A DNA stretch of 64,000 nucleotides from Microvirga tunisiensis (lineage in GTDB: Bacteria; Pseudomonadota; Alphaproteobacteria; Rhizobiales; Beijerinckiaceae). The notes beneath the pieces are model-generated. The model worked only from the letters and a program-made list of their open reading frames with translations. It made no database searches and was not told where the DNA came from. Position numbers and translations under genes: made by a program. Where the stretch lies: NCBI RefSeq assembly GCF_009296175.1, contig NZ_VOSK01000004.1, positions 1 to 64,000 on the forward strand. Reading direction: 5' to 3'. Below are positions 1-10,965 of the stretch, piece by piece; position 1 is the stretch's first letter; every line of letters begins with the position of its first letter.

Positions 1-176
1 ATCTCGCCCGGGCGGAGTTCGCAACGCTGCGGTTGCGCCTGCTCAAGATCGCCGTGCGGGTGCAGGAAACCACCAGCCGCATCCGACTGGCCTTTGCCTC
101 GTGCTGTCCGGAAGCGGATCTCGTCCGGCGTCTTGCGAGCGCTCTGGCACCCCAGCCCCGGGCGGCCTCGCCCTGA
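1..176 (+). mobile_element. IS1380-type transposase, C-terminal fragment (cut by window edge)
   Basis: Reading from base 3, the frame encodes about 57 residues ending at TGA 174-176. The pattern LRLRLLKIAVRVQETTSRIRLAF followed by CCPEADLVRRL resembles the conserved C-terminal end of IS1380-family DDE transposases, where an R-x-R-x-x-F stretch and a CP motif precede the stop. Only the tail lies in the window, so intactness cannot be judged. The insertion-sequence end should fall within the next 150 bases, before the alcohol dehydrogenase gene, but I could not define a terminal inverted repeat without the other end. The family is called from memory of the C-terminal pattern only. Confidence 0.55.
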
Positions 177-329
177 GCGCCGGGGCTGCCATCGCCCCGG
201 TCATCCCATCCCGTCCCTGCCAACGCGTTCCCCACGTTCCAGACCTTGCCGCGGTGAAAGAAACGCAGCGGATCGGCACGCCCGCGCTACCAAATAGGCC
301 CCGAAACAAACTCTGGTGAATAGGAACGG

Positions 330-1340
330 CTAGAGTTCGACGAGCGCCTTGATCACCCCGGCCTCGGGAGCCGACCACATCGGTATGAGTCCCGGTGCGT
401 CGTCAAGGCCGCCACGGTGACTTGCCAGCGCTGCCGTCGGCACTTTGCCGCTGCGTATGGCCTCGAGCACAGTCTCGAAATCCTGCCGCGTGGCATTGCG
501 GCTGCCGAGCAGGGACGTCTCGCGCTTGTGGAACTCCGGGTCGCTGAACGTGATGTCGGCGCGCACGATCGACAGGAGCACGTAGGTGCCGCCGTGGCTG
601 ACATAGGAAAAGCCCGTCATCATCGCCCTGGGGCTTCCGGTGGCATCGATGACGACATCAAAGAAATCGCCGTCGGTGGCCGCCTTGAGTCGATCGTCGA
701 TGCCGGACGACACCTCGAAGACATGGTCGGCGCCGATCTCGTCCCGGCAGAAGGCAAGCCGCCGGGCGTTCATGTCGAGGACGGAAACCTCAGCGCCGCG
801 GGCCTTGGCGAAAATCGCCGCCGCGATCCCGATCGGCCCGGCGCCTACCACGGCGACCCGGCTCGCCGGGCCGGCCCCGGAGCGGCGTACGCCATGGGCG
901 CCGATCGCCAGGAACTCGACCATCGCCGCCTCATCCAGGCCCAAGCCCGTCGCCGGCACGACATTGCGCTCCGGCACGGCAATGTACTCGCAGGCCCCGC
1001 CGTCGCGGTGCACCCCCAGGACCTGCAGGTTCTGGCAGCAATTCGTTTTTCCCTGCCGACAGGCGCGGCACGTTCCGCAATAGAGATAGGGCTCGATGCA
1101 GACGATATCGCCGCTCTTGAACGAACTGCCGCTCGGCGCCTCGGCGATCTCGCCTGCGAGTTCGTGGCCGATCACCCGCGGGTATTCGAGATAGGGCTGA
1201 TTGCCCTGGACAATATGATAATCGGTTCCGCAGATCCCGACCCGCCGGATGCGCACCAGCACCTCACCTGGACCGGCGCTCGGAACATCCCGCTGGATAA
1301 TGGTAAGCCGGCCGGGCTCGTCGCATCGAAGGGCTTTCAT
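330..1340 (-). CDS. Zinc-dependent alcohol/polyol dehydrogenase (MDR family)
   Basis: A 336-residue cytoplasmic medium-chain dehydrogenase. Visible hallmarks are catalytic zinc ligands Cys37 (GICGTD) and His59-Glu60 (GHE), the four structural-zinc cysteines C88, C91, C94 and C102, and an NAD-binding G-x-G-x-x-G loop (VGAGPIG) near residue 165. Length is normal. The start is preceded by a GGGAG ribosome site. Relatives include RspB-type and L-galactonate/L-idonate-type sugar-acid dehydrogenases. The sugar-acid locus starting near 3 kb makes a sugar-acid or polyol substrate plausible, but a separate HNH gene and repeats lie between, so this link is only positional. The exact substrate is unknown. 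Confidence 0.85.
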   Translation of the reverse strand: MKALRCDEPGRLTIIQRDVPSAGPGEVLVRIRRVGICGTDYHIVQGNQPYLEYPRVIGHELAGEIAEAPSGSSFKSGDIVCIEPYLYCGTCRACRQGKTNCCQNLQVLGVHRDGGACEYIAVPERNVVPATGLGLDEAAMVEFLAIGAHGVRRSGAGPASRVAVVGAGPIGIAAAIFAKARGAEVSVLDMNARRLAFCRDEIGADHVFEVSSGIDDRLKAATDGDFFDVVIDATGSPRAMMTGFSYVSHGGTYVLLSIVRADITFSDPEFHKRETSLLGSRNATRQDFETVLEAIRSGKVPTAALASHRGGLDDAPGLIPMWSAPEAGVIKALVEL

Positions 1341-1539
1341 CGGCGTTTTCTCCCAACGGATAACTTTTCGTATCCTGCAAGCTTAGGGCGAGAACGCGAA
1401 AGCGCAAAGCCGATCGGTTTTCCGCATCGATGATGCGCCGCCTTTAGGATTGAGCAACGAATCGATCCCAAAAGTGAAATCTGCTATTGGGACCGACGCT
1501 CCGGTCCCCAGAACGATTCACACGAGGCGGCCGATCCGG

Positions 1540-2286
1540 ATGTCAACCTGGCGAGACGAGAAGAACCAGAAGGCGCGCGCCCGGCTCGAGAAACGTCTCT
1601 CCGCGCTTTTTCCCGCCTGCGCTCTGTCCCACGCGCTCCGGCAGCCATTGATCCCGCCGACCCAGCGCCGCGCGGTGGAATCCTACTGGCGGCATCGCCC
1701 GCTCCTGGCCGACCGGCTCGCGCGGGCGCTAGCGGTCAGGAGCGGACAGCCGGCGGGATGGCAGTGGCGTCTCGGCTCCGACAAGGAGGCCGGTCTGCCG
1801 ATGTCCTTCCGCACGCCCCCGGCACCTTATCGGGAGGCGGCCTTCACGCGCGGGCCGGGGCATTGCTGCGTCTGCGGACAGCCTGTTTACCGGCTGGGCT
1901 GGCATTGCGACCTCTGGGGCGACGACAAGCCGAACAGGAATGCCACGTGGCACGCCGCCTGCGTCGTGGCCTGGCAGCTCTGGACGGCACCACCCGACCA
2001 TCTCAGGATCCTGAAGCTGCGCCAGCAGCGGCGATGCGCAACGAGCGGGCGCCGCCTGCTTAAGACCGCCGAGGTCGACCACCGCGTTCCGCTCTTCGCC
2101 GTCTGGTCCGAGCATCGCTCGCGGCCCTGGCCCGAACTGCTCGCCTTCTGGGGCGCGCCCAACCTTCAGGTGATCAACAAGACGGCCCACCTGGAGAAAT
2201 GCGCCGAGGAAGCCGCCGACCGGGCCAAGCGGCGGACAGGTCCGGTGATCCCGAGCGGGAGCAACCTGGGCGAGATGCCGTCCTAG
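1540..2286 (+). CDS. HNH endonuclease-like protein with cysteine/histidine motifs
   Basis: A 248-residue protein. The C-terminal half has an HNH-like core: E178-V-D-H181 (first strand with the catalytic-type His), then PNLQVIN with Asn208, then H217-x-x-K220, typical spacing for an HNH nuclease. Before it are a CxxC-type knuckle (C109/C110 and C112), C123, WH138-A-A-C141 and C166, which could form a zinc site. The start at 1540 follows GAGG and is chosen over an upstream in-frame start at 1450 because the extra 30 residues look non-coding. There are no methylase or toxin-antitoxin partners nearby. It could be a stand-alone restriction, repair or mobile-element nuclease. Confidence 0.65.
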   Translation: MSTWRDEKNQKARARLEKRLSALFPACALSHALRQPLIPPTQRRAVESYWRHRPLLADRLARALAVRSGQPAGWQWRLGSDKEAGLPMSFRTPPAPYREAAFTRGPGHCCVCGQPVYRLGWHCDLWGDDKPNRNATWHAACVVAWQLWTAPPDHLRILKLRQQRRCATSGRRLLKTAEVDHRVPLFAVWSEHRSRPWPELLAFWGAPNLQVINKTAHLEKCAEEAADRAKRRTGPVIPSGSNLGEMPS

Positions 2287-2376
2287 CGACGCATGCTCAG
2301 GTCAGACGCACCATTTGAGCATTGGATCCAATGCTTGCTTCCTGGAAGACCGGCTTGAAGATGAGGCACTCCTGAG

Positions 2377-2489
2377 CCCTCATCCTGAGGGGATTGCGTC
2401 AGCAATCCGTCTCGAAGGATCAGGGCGCTTCCAGTGTTCTCCGGATCCTCCTTCGAGACGCCTGCCGTGCAGGCTCCTCAGGATGAGGT
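2377..2489. repeat. Palindromic repeat family B, copy 1
   Basis: An imperfect 113-base inverted repeat. The outer arms are CCCTCATCCTGAGG and CCTCAGGATGAGG, and the inner arms are CGTCTCGAAGGA and TCCTTCGAGACG. A second copy with the same arms lies at 45431-45537. Such palindromes are dispersed intergenic elements in Hyphomicrobiales. It sits just after the HNH gene. Confidence 0.75.
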
Positions 2490-2922
2490 GTGAGACTGAT
2501 GATCCAGCCTCAGGGGAGCAGATCGTCGGGCGCGGAAAACCGAATCCTCTTTTGTCGCCTGATGCGCTGGAAGAAGTGCGCGGCACCCCTTGCGGATCGC
2601 TCTTCGATCCCCATATCAGGCAGACCCAGCGGACATTGTTGTGGACTTCGACAGCGGCGGGCGTCACCGCCAGCGTCGATGAGACCGTGCCAGGACGGAT
2701 GTACTCCGGCATGGTCCGTTCCTGCGCTTGCCTGACGATGCAGGCGCCCGTCTGGACCCTATTAGCCCAGGCCCGTAGCAGGCGAGGCGAGAGATGCGAA
2801 GGCATCCCGCCCGTTCGCCCCGGAGCCTGGGCTTTTTCGTAACGGCCATACTCTGCCCTTTTCTCATCTTTGCGGAGAGGAGCTGCGGTGGTGATGACAG
2901 GGGCGACTGGATGTGACCTTTA
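2490..2922. other. Gene-poor interval between repeats B and A
   Basis: No convincing protein gene. A minus-strand frame starting at 2712 has a weak AGGAA site and reads MPEYIRPGTVSSTLAV but runs into the repeat B palindrome, so I do not call it. The 3' part holds the structured terminator-like element at 2764-2837. Confidence 0.5.
2764..2837 (+). terminator. Structured terminator-like element, possible small RNA 3' end
   Basis: A long hairpin has outer arms AGCCCAGGC (2764-2772) and GCCTGGGCT (2825-2833), followed by a T run. Inner stems include GGCGA/TCGCC and GATGC-GAAG-GCATC. The T run gives it plus-strand polarity. The only upstream plus-strand gene ends 480 bases earlier at 2286, so this is either that gene's distant terminator or the 3' end of an unrecognised small RNA. 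Confidence 0.5.
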
Positions 2923-3012
2923 CGTTATGGCCGGTCTTGTGCCGGCCATCCCGATCCTGTGAGGCGCTGTGCTTTACGGATCGGGATCACCGGCACAAGG
3001 CCGGTGATGACG
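2923..3012. repeat. REP-like repeat family A, copy 1
   Basis: Two hairpin halves with TTGT/ACAA loops face each other around a variable 20-base centre. The left half is ATGGCCGG-TCTTGTG-CCGGCCAT, then CCCGATC. The right half is GATCGGGA then TCACCGGC-ACAAG-GCCGGTGATGACG. Five further full copies are in this window. Confidence 0.85.
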
Positions 3013-3027
3013 TGGCGGGGCAGGCTC

Positions 3028-3720
3028 CTAGGGCTGCGGCGAGAGCCGGGCCAGGCGCATGCGCTCCATGATATGACGGCCGGAGCCGCTGACATGCCTG
3101 GCGATCACCTGTGCGGCGCCCTCGGCATCCTGCGCCTTGATGCAGGCGATCAGCTCCTGATGCTCCTCGCGCACGTTCGTCTGCCGGCTGAGCGACGTCG
3201 GGAAGCGACGGCTGATCGCCCAGAGAATTTGACGGTGGCGCACCCACAGGTCGACCGCGTGCCGGTTGTAGTGGCGGTCGTACATGAGCTGGTGGAACTG
3301 CAGGTCGAGATTGGAGTGTTTCATCTCGTCCGCGAAGTTCAGCGCCTCGATGTCCGCCTGGATACGCTCCAGCTCGTCGATTTCGGCCTTGGTGACGATC
3401 CCGACGAACCACCGGGTCAGCGCTGGCTCGATGAGCACTTCGATCTCGCAGATGTCCCGCACGAACTCCTCGTCGATGGGCCGGACGCGGGCGCCGCGGT
3501 TCGGCGTCATGACGACGAAGCCTTCGCCGCGCAGCTGCTGCAGAGCTTCCCTCACGGGGTTGGTGGACGTGCCCATCCGGCTTGCAAGCTCGGACACCTT
3601 GAGGCGCTCGTTCGGTTTGACGCGCCCGTGAATGATGTCGTCCCGCAGGCGGTCGTAGACCGAGGAGCCGTTGTCCTCGTCCTCGGGGGCAGCGTGTCGG
3701 ATGCTGGCGATCGTTCTCAT
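3028..3720 (-). CDS. GntR-family transcriptional regulator, FCD subfamily
   Basis: A 230-residue DNA-binding repressor or activator. Residues about 20-85 form a GntR winged helix (VYDRLRDDIIHGRVKPNERL, then LASRMGTSTNPVREALQQL). Residues about 90-215 are an all-helical FCD ligand domain with conserved acidic and His positions. FCD regulators typically sense sugar acids, organic acids or fatty acids. It is divergent from the ABC importer at 3890 with a 169-base shared promoter region, so it is the likely local regulator of the sugar-acid operon. The start ATG lies in an A/T-rich context with only a weak ribosome site. Confidence 0.9.
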   Translation of the reverse strand: MRTIASIRHAAPEDEDNGSSVYDRLRDDIIHGRVKPNERLKVSELASRMGTSTNPVREALQQLRGEGFVVMTPNRGARVRPIDEEFVRDICEIEVLIEPALTRWFVGIVTKAEIDELERIQADIEALNFADEMKHSNLDLQFHQLMYDRHYNRHAVDLWVRHRQILWAISRRFPTSLSRQTNVREEHQELIACIKAQDAEGAAQVIARHVSGSGRHIMERMRLARLSPQP

Positions 3721-3778
3721 AAAAATGTTTCTTTATTCACTCTGCGCGCCCTTGCCAAGGGTGAACTATCCTAAACGA

Positions 3779-3803
3779 TACATTCAGATTGACAAATAAT
3801 GTA
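3779..3803. promoter_or_regulatory. Inverted repeat and -35-like element in the GntR/ABC divergent promoter
   Basis: TACATT (3779-3784) and AATGTA (3798-3803) form an inverted repeat with a 13-base spacer. The spacer contains TTGACA (3789-3794), a good -35 element directed toward the ABC operon. An operator overlapping the -35 box would suit repression by the adjacent GntR regulator. This is a positional inference. Confidence 0.4.
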
Positions 3804-3889
3804 CGAGTTGAAAGCTTTTCAGTGCGAGAGCCGAAAGGCTGTTGTTCGGGAGGAAACCGGCAAAAAGCCGGCCAAGAGGAGAAAACGCT

Positions 3890-5830
3890 ATGGGCTACCA
3901 GCACAAGCTGCCGGGCCTCGTCATGTCGACGGGCCTGTTGGGCGCCATGCTTCTGGGGGCGCTGTCGCCGGCCGGGGCGGCTGATTACAAGCAGGCTCCG
4001 ATGCTCGATGAGCAGGTGAAGGCAGGCAAGCTGCCCGCCGTCGCCAGCCGCCTCCCGGACAATCCCTATGTGGAAGCCATGATCGACGGCGTCGGCAAAT
4101 ATGGCGGCACCCTGCGCACGACGATCCTCGCCAACGGCGACCAGTACAATCTGACCCGCACCATCGCCAACGAGTTGCTCGTGCGCTGGGACCCGCAGTG
4201 GAAGAAGGTCATGCCGTCGCTCGCCGAGGAGTTCAAGGCTTCCGACGATGCGACCACCTATACGTTCAAGCTCCGCAAGGGCCTGAAGTGGAGCGACGGT
4301 CAGCCCTTCACAGTCGACGACATCATGTTCTGGTACGAAGACGTGTTCATGAACAACGCGCTCTCGCCCGCCAAGAACCCGACCTTCACGGTGGCCGGCA
4401 AGCCGGTCAAGGTGACGAAGATCGACGACCAGACGGTGGAGTTCAAGTTCGAGTCGCCCTATGGGCTCTTCCTGCAGCAGCTCGCCTATGGCCAGGGCCA
4501 CCTGCCGGTCATCTATCCCAAGCATTACCTCAGCAAGTTCCACGAGAAGTACAACAAGGAAGGCATCCCGGCGCTCCTGAAGGCCAACCCGGCCGCCGGC
4601 GACTGGGTGGCGCTGTTCAATTCCAAGGTCTCGCTGACCTTCCAGCCGCCCTTCTGGCAGAACCTCGAGCTGCCGACCCTCAATCCCTGGGTGCTGACCG
4701 TTCCCTATGCCGACAGCGAGCGCGTGGTCGCGACGCGCAATCCCTATTACTGGAAGGTGGACACGGCCGGAAACCAGCTCCCCTATATCGACGGCATCAC
4801 CTGGGCCAAGCTCGACGACCCGCAGCTCATGGCTCTCAAGATGACGTCCGGCGAGTTCGACTTCGCGTTCCGCCACATCAACAACTCCACCTTCAAGTCG
4901 GTGCTCTTCGACGGCCAGAAGACCGGCAATTACCGCTTCGTGGACGTCAAGGACCTGCCGGCGAACGACGCGGTCATCCTGCTCAATCTGAACTCGACCG
5001 ATCCGGTCAAGCGCAAGATCTTCCAGAACAAGGATTTCCGGATCGCGCTCAGCCATGCGATCAACCGGCAGGAGATCATCGATCTCGTCTATGTGGGGCA
5101 GGGCGCTCCGGCACAGGTGGCCGTCCAGCCCGAGCACGAGCTCTTCAACGAGCGCCAAGCGAAGCAATACACCGAGTTCGATCCCAAGCGCTCGAATGAA
5201 ATCCTCGACAAGATCATGCCGAAGAAGGATGCCGAAGGCTTCCGTCTCGACGAGACCGGCAAGCGCTTCACCATCAACTTCATGGTGGCCGACGTCTTCG
5301 GCCTGTCCTATCCGGACGTCATGCAGATGGTGCAGCAATATGCCAAGGATATCGGCGTCGACATCCAGCTGCGCACCACCGACCGCGCCCGCCTCAACAC
5401 GATGTGGTCGGCGAACGAGCAGGACGCCTATATCTGGAACTGCGTGGGCGGGCTTTCCGAAGTCTATACGGATCCCCGCTGCTACATGCCCTTCCAGAAG
5501 GCCGACATCTTCTTCGCGATGAAATGGAGCGAGTGGTATTCGAACCATGCCACGGGCGAGGAACCGCCGGAGGCGATCCAGGCGCTGATGGCCGCCTATG
5601 ACAAGGTCAATGCCGCCGTGACGGACGACGACCGCCGCCAGAAGATGAAGGACTTCCTCAACCTGTCGGCCGACAACTTCCTCAACATCGGCATTTCGCG
5701 CCCGATGCCGAAATACATGATGACCTCGAACAGCCTGAAGAACGTCGTCAACGGCATCCCGATCACCGGCAACCTCTGGCACCCGGCTCCGACGCTGACC
5801 CAGTGGTATTTCGACAAGCCGGCCAAGTAG
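3890..5830 (+). CDS. ABC transporter substrate-binding protein, family 5 (oligopeptide/oligosaccharide type)
   Basis: A 646-residue periplasmic binding protein. The start at 3890 has a strong AGAGGAG site 9 bases upstream, giving MGYQHKLPGLVMSTGLLGAM and a signal peptide ending near ...SPAGAADYK. A longer TTG-start reading is rejected. The fold is SBP_bac_5: W-S-D-G-Q-P-F-T-V-D-D (residues about 135-145) is the typical family motif. It is longer than DppA-type proteins (about 530 residues), as in family-5 proteins that bind oligosaccharides. It is the first gene of an importer operon. The adjacent sugar-acid enzymes favour a uronate- or aldonate-containing oligosaccharide, but a peptide or opine ligand cannot be excluded. 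Confidence 0.88.
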   Translation: MGYQHKLPGLVMSTGLLGAMLLGALSPAGAADYKQAPMLDEQVKAGKLPAVASRLPDNPYVEAMIDGVGKYGGTLRTTILANGDQYNLTRTIANELLVRWDPQWKKVMPSLAEEFKASDDATTYTFKLRKGLKWSDGQPFTVDDIMFWYEDVFMNNALSPAKNPTFTVAGKPVKVTKIDDQTVEFKFESPYGLFLQQLAYGQGHLPVIYPKHYLSKFHEKYNKEGIPALLKANPAAGDWVALFNSKVSLTFQPPFWQNLELPTLNPWVLTVPYADSERVVATRNPYYWKVDTAGNQLPYIDGITWAKLDDPQLMALKMTSGEFDFAFRHINNSTFKSVLFDGQKTGNYRFVDVKDLPANDAVILLNLNSTDPVKRKIFQNKDFRIALSHAINRQEIIDLVYVGQGAPAQVAVQPEHELFNERQAKQYTEFDPKRSNEILDKIMPKKDAEGFRLDETGKRFTINFMVADVFGLSYPDVMQMVQQYAKDIGVDIQLRTTDRARLNTMWSANEQDAYIWNCVGGLSEVYTDPRCYMPFQKADIFFAMKWSEWYSNHATGEEPPEAIQALMAAYDKVNAAVTDDDRRQKMKDFLNLSADNFLNIGISRPMPKYMMTSNSLKNVVNGIPITGNLWHPAPTLTQWYFDKPAK

Positions 5831-5905
5831 GGCCACTTCCGGCGCCGGCGGCGGCCTGCGAGCTGCCGTCGGATACCCCTTCGATCACCTCGAACGGTCA
5901 GGTTC

Positions 5906-6892
5906 ATGCTCCGCTACATCGTCAAGCGAATGGTGTTCGCGATTCCGACACTGTTCGCCGTCTCCATCGTGGCCTTCATCATCATCCAGCTCCCGCCGGG
6001 AGATTATCTCACGACCCTGATGGCGGACTGGGCAAGCCAGGGCGGCGCCGTGGAGGCAGGCACGGTCGCCGCCATGCGCGAGCGCTACGGCCTCGATCAG
6101 CCGATCTATTTCCAGTACTACAAGTGGATCGCGGGAATCCTGACCCGCGGCGATTTCGGCATATCCTTCGAACTCGGCAAGCCGGTCACGGAGCTCATCT
6201 GGAACCGCCTCGGCTTCTCGCTGCTGCTCTCGGTTCTGACGCTCTGCTTCGTCTGGGCGATCGCGATCCCGATCGGGATCCTGTCGGCGGTGCGCCAGTA
6301 CTCGATCTCCGATTACACGGCGACATTCCTGGCTTTCTTCTTTCTGGCCGTGCCGGACTTCCTGATGGCGCTCTCGGCCATGTACGTCATGTCCGCCTGG
6401 TTCGGTCAGAGCGTCGGCGGGCTGTTCTCGCCCGACTACGTCGATGCGCCGTGGAGCCTCGGCAAGCTCGTCGACTTCGCCCAGCACGTCTGGCTGCCGG
6501 TCGTCGTCATCGGTCTCGGATCGCTCGCCGCGCTGGTGCGCATCATGCGCGCCAACCTGCTCGACGAACTCTCGAAGCCCTATGTCACCACGGCGCGGGC
6601 CAAGGGCATGTCCGAATTCGAGCTCCTGCTGCGCTATCCGGTGCGCCTTGCCCTCAACCCGCTGATCTCGACGATCGGCTGGATCTTGCCGGCCGTCATC
6701 TCGGGCGAGATCAACGTTTCCGTCGTCATGAGCTTGCCGACCACGGGGCCGCTGCTGCTCCGCTCGCTGCTCGCCCAGGACATGTATCTCGCCGGCTCGC
6801 TCATCCTGCTGATCTCGGTGCTCACCATCATCGGCACGCTGATCTCGGACATCCTGCTCGCCATCACCGACCCGCGGATCCGGCTCCAATGA
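5906..6892 (+). CDS. ABC transporter permease (DppB-type)
   Basis: A 328-residue inner-membrane permease of the binding-protein-dependent peptide/nickel class. It opens with the family-typical MLRYIVKRMVFAIPTLFAVS, has about six transmembrane segments, a large periplasmic loop, and the EAA-type loop around TTARAKGMSEFELL (residues about 230-245), which contacts the ATPase. Its TGA overlaps the next ATG (ATGA), showing translational coupling. It partners the second permease and the fused ATPase. Confidence 0.92.
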   Translation: MLRYIVKRMVFAIPTLFAVSIVAFIIIQLPPGDYLTTLMADWASQGGAVEAGTVAAMRERYGLDQPIYFQYYKWIAGILTRGDFGISFELGKPVTELIWNRLGFSLLLSVLTLCFVWAIAIPIGILSAVRQYSISDYTATFLAFFFLAVPDFLMALSAMYVMSAWFGQSVGGLFSPDYVDAPWSLGKLVDFAQHVWLPVVVIGLGSLAALVRIMRANLLDELSKPYVTTARAKGMSEFELLLRYPVRLALNPLISTIGWILPAVISGEINVSVVMSLPTTGPLLLRSLLAQDMYLAGSLILLISVLTIIGTLISDILLAITDPRIRLQ

Positions 6893-8039
6893 CAGACATC
6901 ACCAGCCTTCCGCCCGAAACGACGGCGTCGCTCGATCTGCACCGCAGGGACATGGCCGTCGCCGGCCAGTGGCGCCTGTTCTGGCTCAAGTTCAAGAAGC
7001 ACAAGATCGCGCTCGCGAGCCTCGTCGTGATCGTGTTCATGTATCTCGTCGCGGCCTTCGCGGATTTCATCGCGCCGTTCGATCCCAATGCCACGAACGC
7101 GCGCTTCACCTATGCACCGCCCCAGGGCCTGTCGCTGATGCTGGACGGCTCGTTCCAGCCGCATGTCGATCAGCTCAAGATGACCCTGAACACCGAGTCG
7201 ATGCGCCGGGAGTTCATGCCCGATCCCACGAAGCCGGTCTCGGTGTCCTTCTTCGTGCCGGCGCAGCAGCCCTATTACCTGCTCGGCTTCATTCCGATGC
7301 AGACCAAGCTCTTCGGCCTCACGAACCCGAAGCCGGGCGACAGCATGTACATCTTCGGCGCCGACCGCCTCGGTCGCGACATCTTCTCGCGTGTCGTCCA
7401 CGGCGCCAAGATTTCGCTGTCCATCGGCCTCGTGGGCGTCTTCATCAGCCTGATCCTCGGGGTGACCATCGGTGGCATCTCCGGCTTTTTCGGAGGCTGG
7501 ATCGACCTTGCGATCCAGCGCTTCATCGAATTGCTGCGCTCGATCCCGACCATTCCCCTCTGGATGGGCTTCGCGGCTGCGATCCCCGTCGGCTGGCCGC
7601 CGCTTCGGACCTACTTCGTCATCACGCTGATCGTCTCGCTGATCGGCTGGACGAGCCTGGCGCGCGAGGTGCGCGGCAAGTTCCTGTCCTTGAGAAACGA
7701 GGACTTCGTCACCGCCGCCCGCCTCGACGGCATGAGCGAGATCGGCATCATTTTCCACCATCTGGTGCCGTCCTTCATCAGCCACATCATCGCGACCCTG
7801 ACACTGGCGATCCCCTCGATGATCCTGGCCGAGACGGCGCTGTCCTTCCTCGGCATCGGCCTGCAGCCGCCAATTGTCTCCTGGGGCGTTCTCCTGCAGG
7901 AGGCTCAGAACATCCGCGCCGTCGCCCAGGCGCCGTGGCTGCTCTTCACGCCGGCTACCGCCATCGTCATCTCGGTTCTTGCCCTCAACTTCCTCGGCGA
8001 CGGCCTCCGCGATGCCGCAGATCCCTACGAGTCGGTGTC

Positions 8040-8043
<4 letters not shown>
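6889..8043 (+). CDS. ABC transporter permease (DppC-type)
   Basis: A 384-residue permease, longer than the usual 290-300 because of an extended region between transmembrane segment 1 (residues about 38-60) and the core. That insert (residues about 65-155) is probably periplasmic. The core has DRLGRDIFSRVVHGA, typical of DppC/OppC proteins, and the EAA loop TAARLDGMSEIGI. The start overlaps the preceding stop, and its own TGA overlaps the ATPase ATG at 8040, so the three genes are tightly coupled. Long-insert OppC homologues are known in importers of unusual peptides or glycans. Confidence 0.9.
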
Positions 8044-9740
<1,697 letters not shown>

Positions 9741-9744
9741 CGCG

Positions 9745-10953
9745 ATGAAAATCACCGACGTCAAAATCATCGTCTGCTCGCCGGGACGCAACTTCGTCAC
9801 CGTTAAGATCTTTACCGACGAGGGGCTGACCGGAGTCGGCGACGCGACGCTGAACGGCCGGGAGCTGGCGGTCGCCGCCTATCTGCGGGACCATCTCGCA
9901 CCGCTGCTGATCGGCCGCGACCCGAGTCGGATCGAGGACATCTGGCAGTATTTCTACAGGGGCGCTTATTGGCGGCGCGGTCCGGTCACCATGGCGGCGA
10001 TCGGCGGCATCGACACCGCGCTCTGGGACATCAAGGCCAAGGCCGCCAACATGCCGCTCTATCAGCTTCTCGGCGGCGCGAGCCGCGAGAAGGTGCTGTG
10101 CTACACCCATGCCCAGGGGCGCGACATCGCCGAGGCGGTCGAGGCCGTTGCCCACCGCAAGGAGCAGGGCTATAAGGCGATCCGTGTTCAGGTCGGCATT
10201 CCCGGACTTCCGGACGTCTACGGCACGGGCGCGAAATCGGTGACCAACAATGCTCTCGACGATGCGGTCCCGCATGAGGAAACCTGGTCGACATCGAAAT
10301 ACCTGCGCTATGTCCCGGAACTCTTCAAGGCGGTGCGGGACGCCCACGGCTGGGACATCGAGCTTTTGCACGATACCCATCATCGACTGACGCCCATCGA
10401 AGCGGCGCGGCTCGGCAAGGATCTGGAATTCGCGCGTCTCTTCTGGCTCGAGGATGCGGTGGCCGCCGAGCACCAGGAGGGCTTCCGGCTGATCCGCAAG
10501 CACACCACGACCCCGCTCGCCGTCGGAGAGGTGTTCAACACCATCTGGGATGCGCGGCTTCTCATGGAGGAGCAGCTCATCGACTACATCCGCATGACGA
10601 CCGTGCATGCGGGCGGAGTCACGGCGCTTCGCCGCATCATGGATTTCGCGAGCGTCTACAACGTCCGCACTGCGTGCCACGGAGCGATGGACATGTCGCC
10701 GATCTGCCTCGGCGCCAACCTCCACCTCGACCTGTGGGTCCCCAATTTCGGCATCCAGGAATATTCCGGCTATCTGCCGCAGATCCTCGAGGTCTTCCCG
10801 AGTGCCTGGAGCCTGTCCGACGGCTACCTGCATCCGGGCGAGGCCGTCGGCCATGGTGTCGATATCGATGAAAGTCTGGCGGAAAGATACCCGTATCAGC
10901 GCGCGTATCTCCCGGTGAACCGTCTCGAAGACGGCACCCTGTGGCATTGGTAA
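9745..10953 (+). CDS. manD: D-mannonate dehydratase family enzyme (enolase superfamily)
   Basis: A 402-residue enolase-superfamily protein matching the ManD/RspA family in length and sequence. It has the N-terminal capping domain ([21 protein letters not shown]) and a barrel with HDTHH (Asp metal ligand and His), FWLEDAV (second ligand Glu), AVGEVF (third ligand Glu) and TACHGA (catalytic His region). ManD enzymes dehydrate D-mannonate to 2-keto-3-deoxygluconate, but many family members have low or different activity. It begins 4 bases after the ABC ATPase stop and is clearly cotranscribed. A substrate among D-mannonate and D-gluconate is likely. Confidence 0.82.
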   Translation: MKITDVKIIVCSPGRNFVTVKIFTDEGLTGVGDATLNGRELAVAAYLRDHLAPLLIGRDPSRIEDIWQYFYRGAYWRRGPVTMAAIGGIDTALWDIKAKAANMPLYQLLGGASREKVLCYTHAQGRDIAEAVEAVAHRKEQGYKAIRVQVGIPGLPDVYGTGAKSVTNNALDDAVPHEETWSTSKYLRYVPELFKAVRDAHGWDIELLHDTHHRLTPIEAARLGKDLEFARLFWLEDAVAAEHQEGFRLIRKHTTTPLAVGEVFNTIWDARLLMEEQLIDYIRMTTVHAGGVTALRRIMDFASVYNVRTACHGAMDMSPICLGANLHLDLWVPNFGIQEYSGYLPQILEVFPSAWSLSDGYLHPGEAVGHGVDIDESLAERYPYQRAYLPVNRLEDGTLWHW

Positions 10954-10965
10954 TTCGAGGACGAG

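Noticed and set aside
2380-2712. Minus-strand frame starting MPEYIRPGTVSSTLAV
   Set aside because: It has a weak ribosome site but its last third is the translated repeat B palindrome, so the stop is set by the repeat and there is no family support.
3737-5836. 699-residue minus-strand frame opposite the family-5 binding protein
   Set aside because: It is the antisense of a clear gene with signal peptide and family motifs; its translation is the Val/Leu/Arg/Gly-rich, low-information type typical of high-GC antisense frames.
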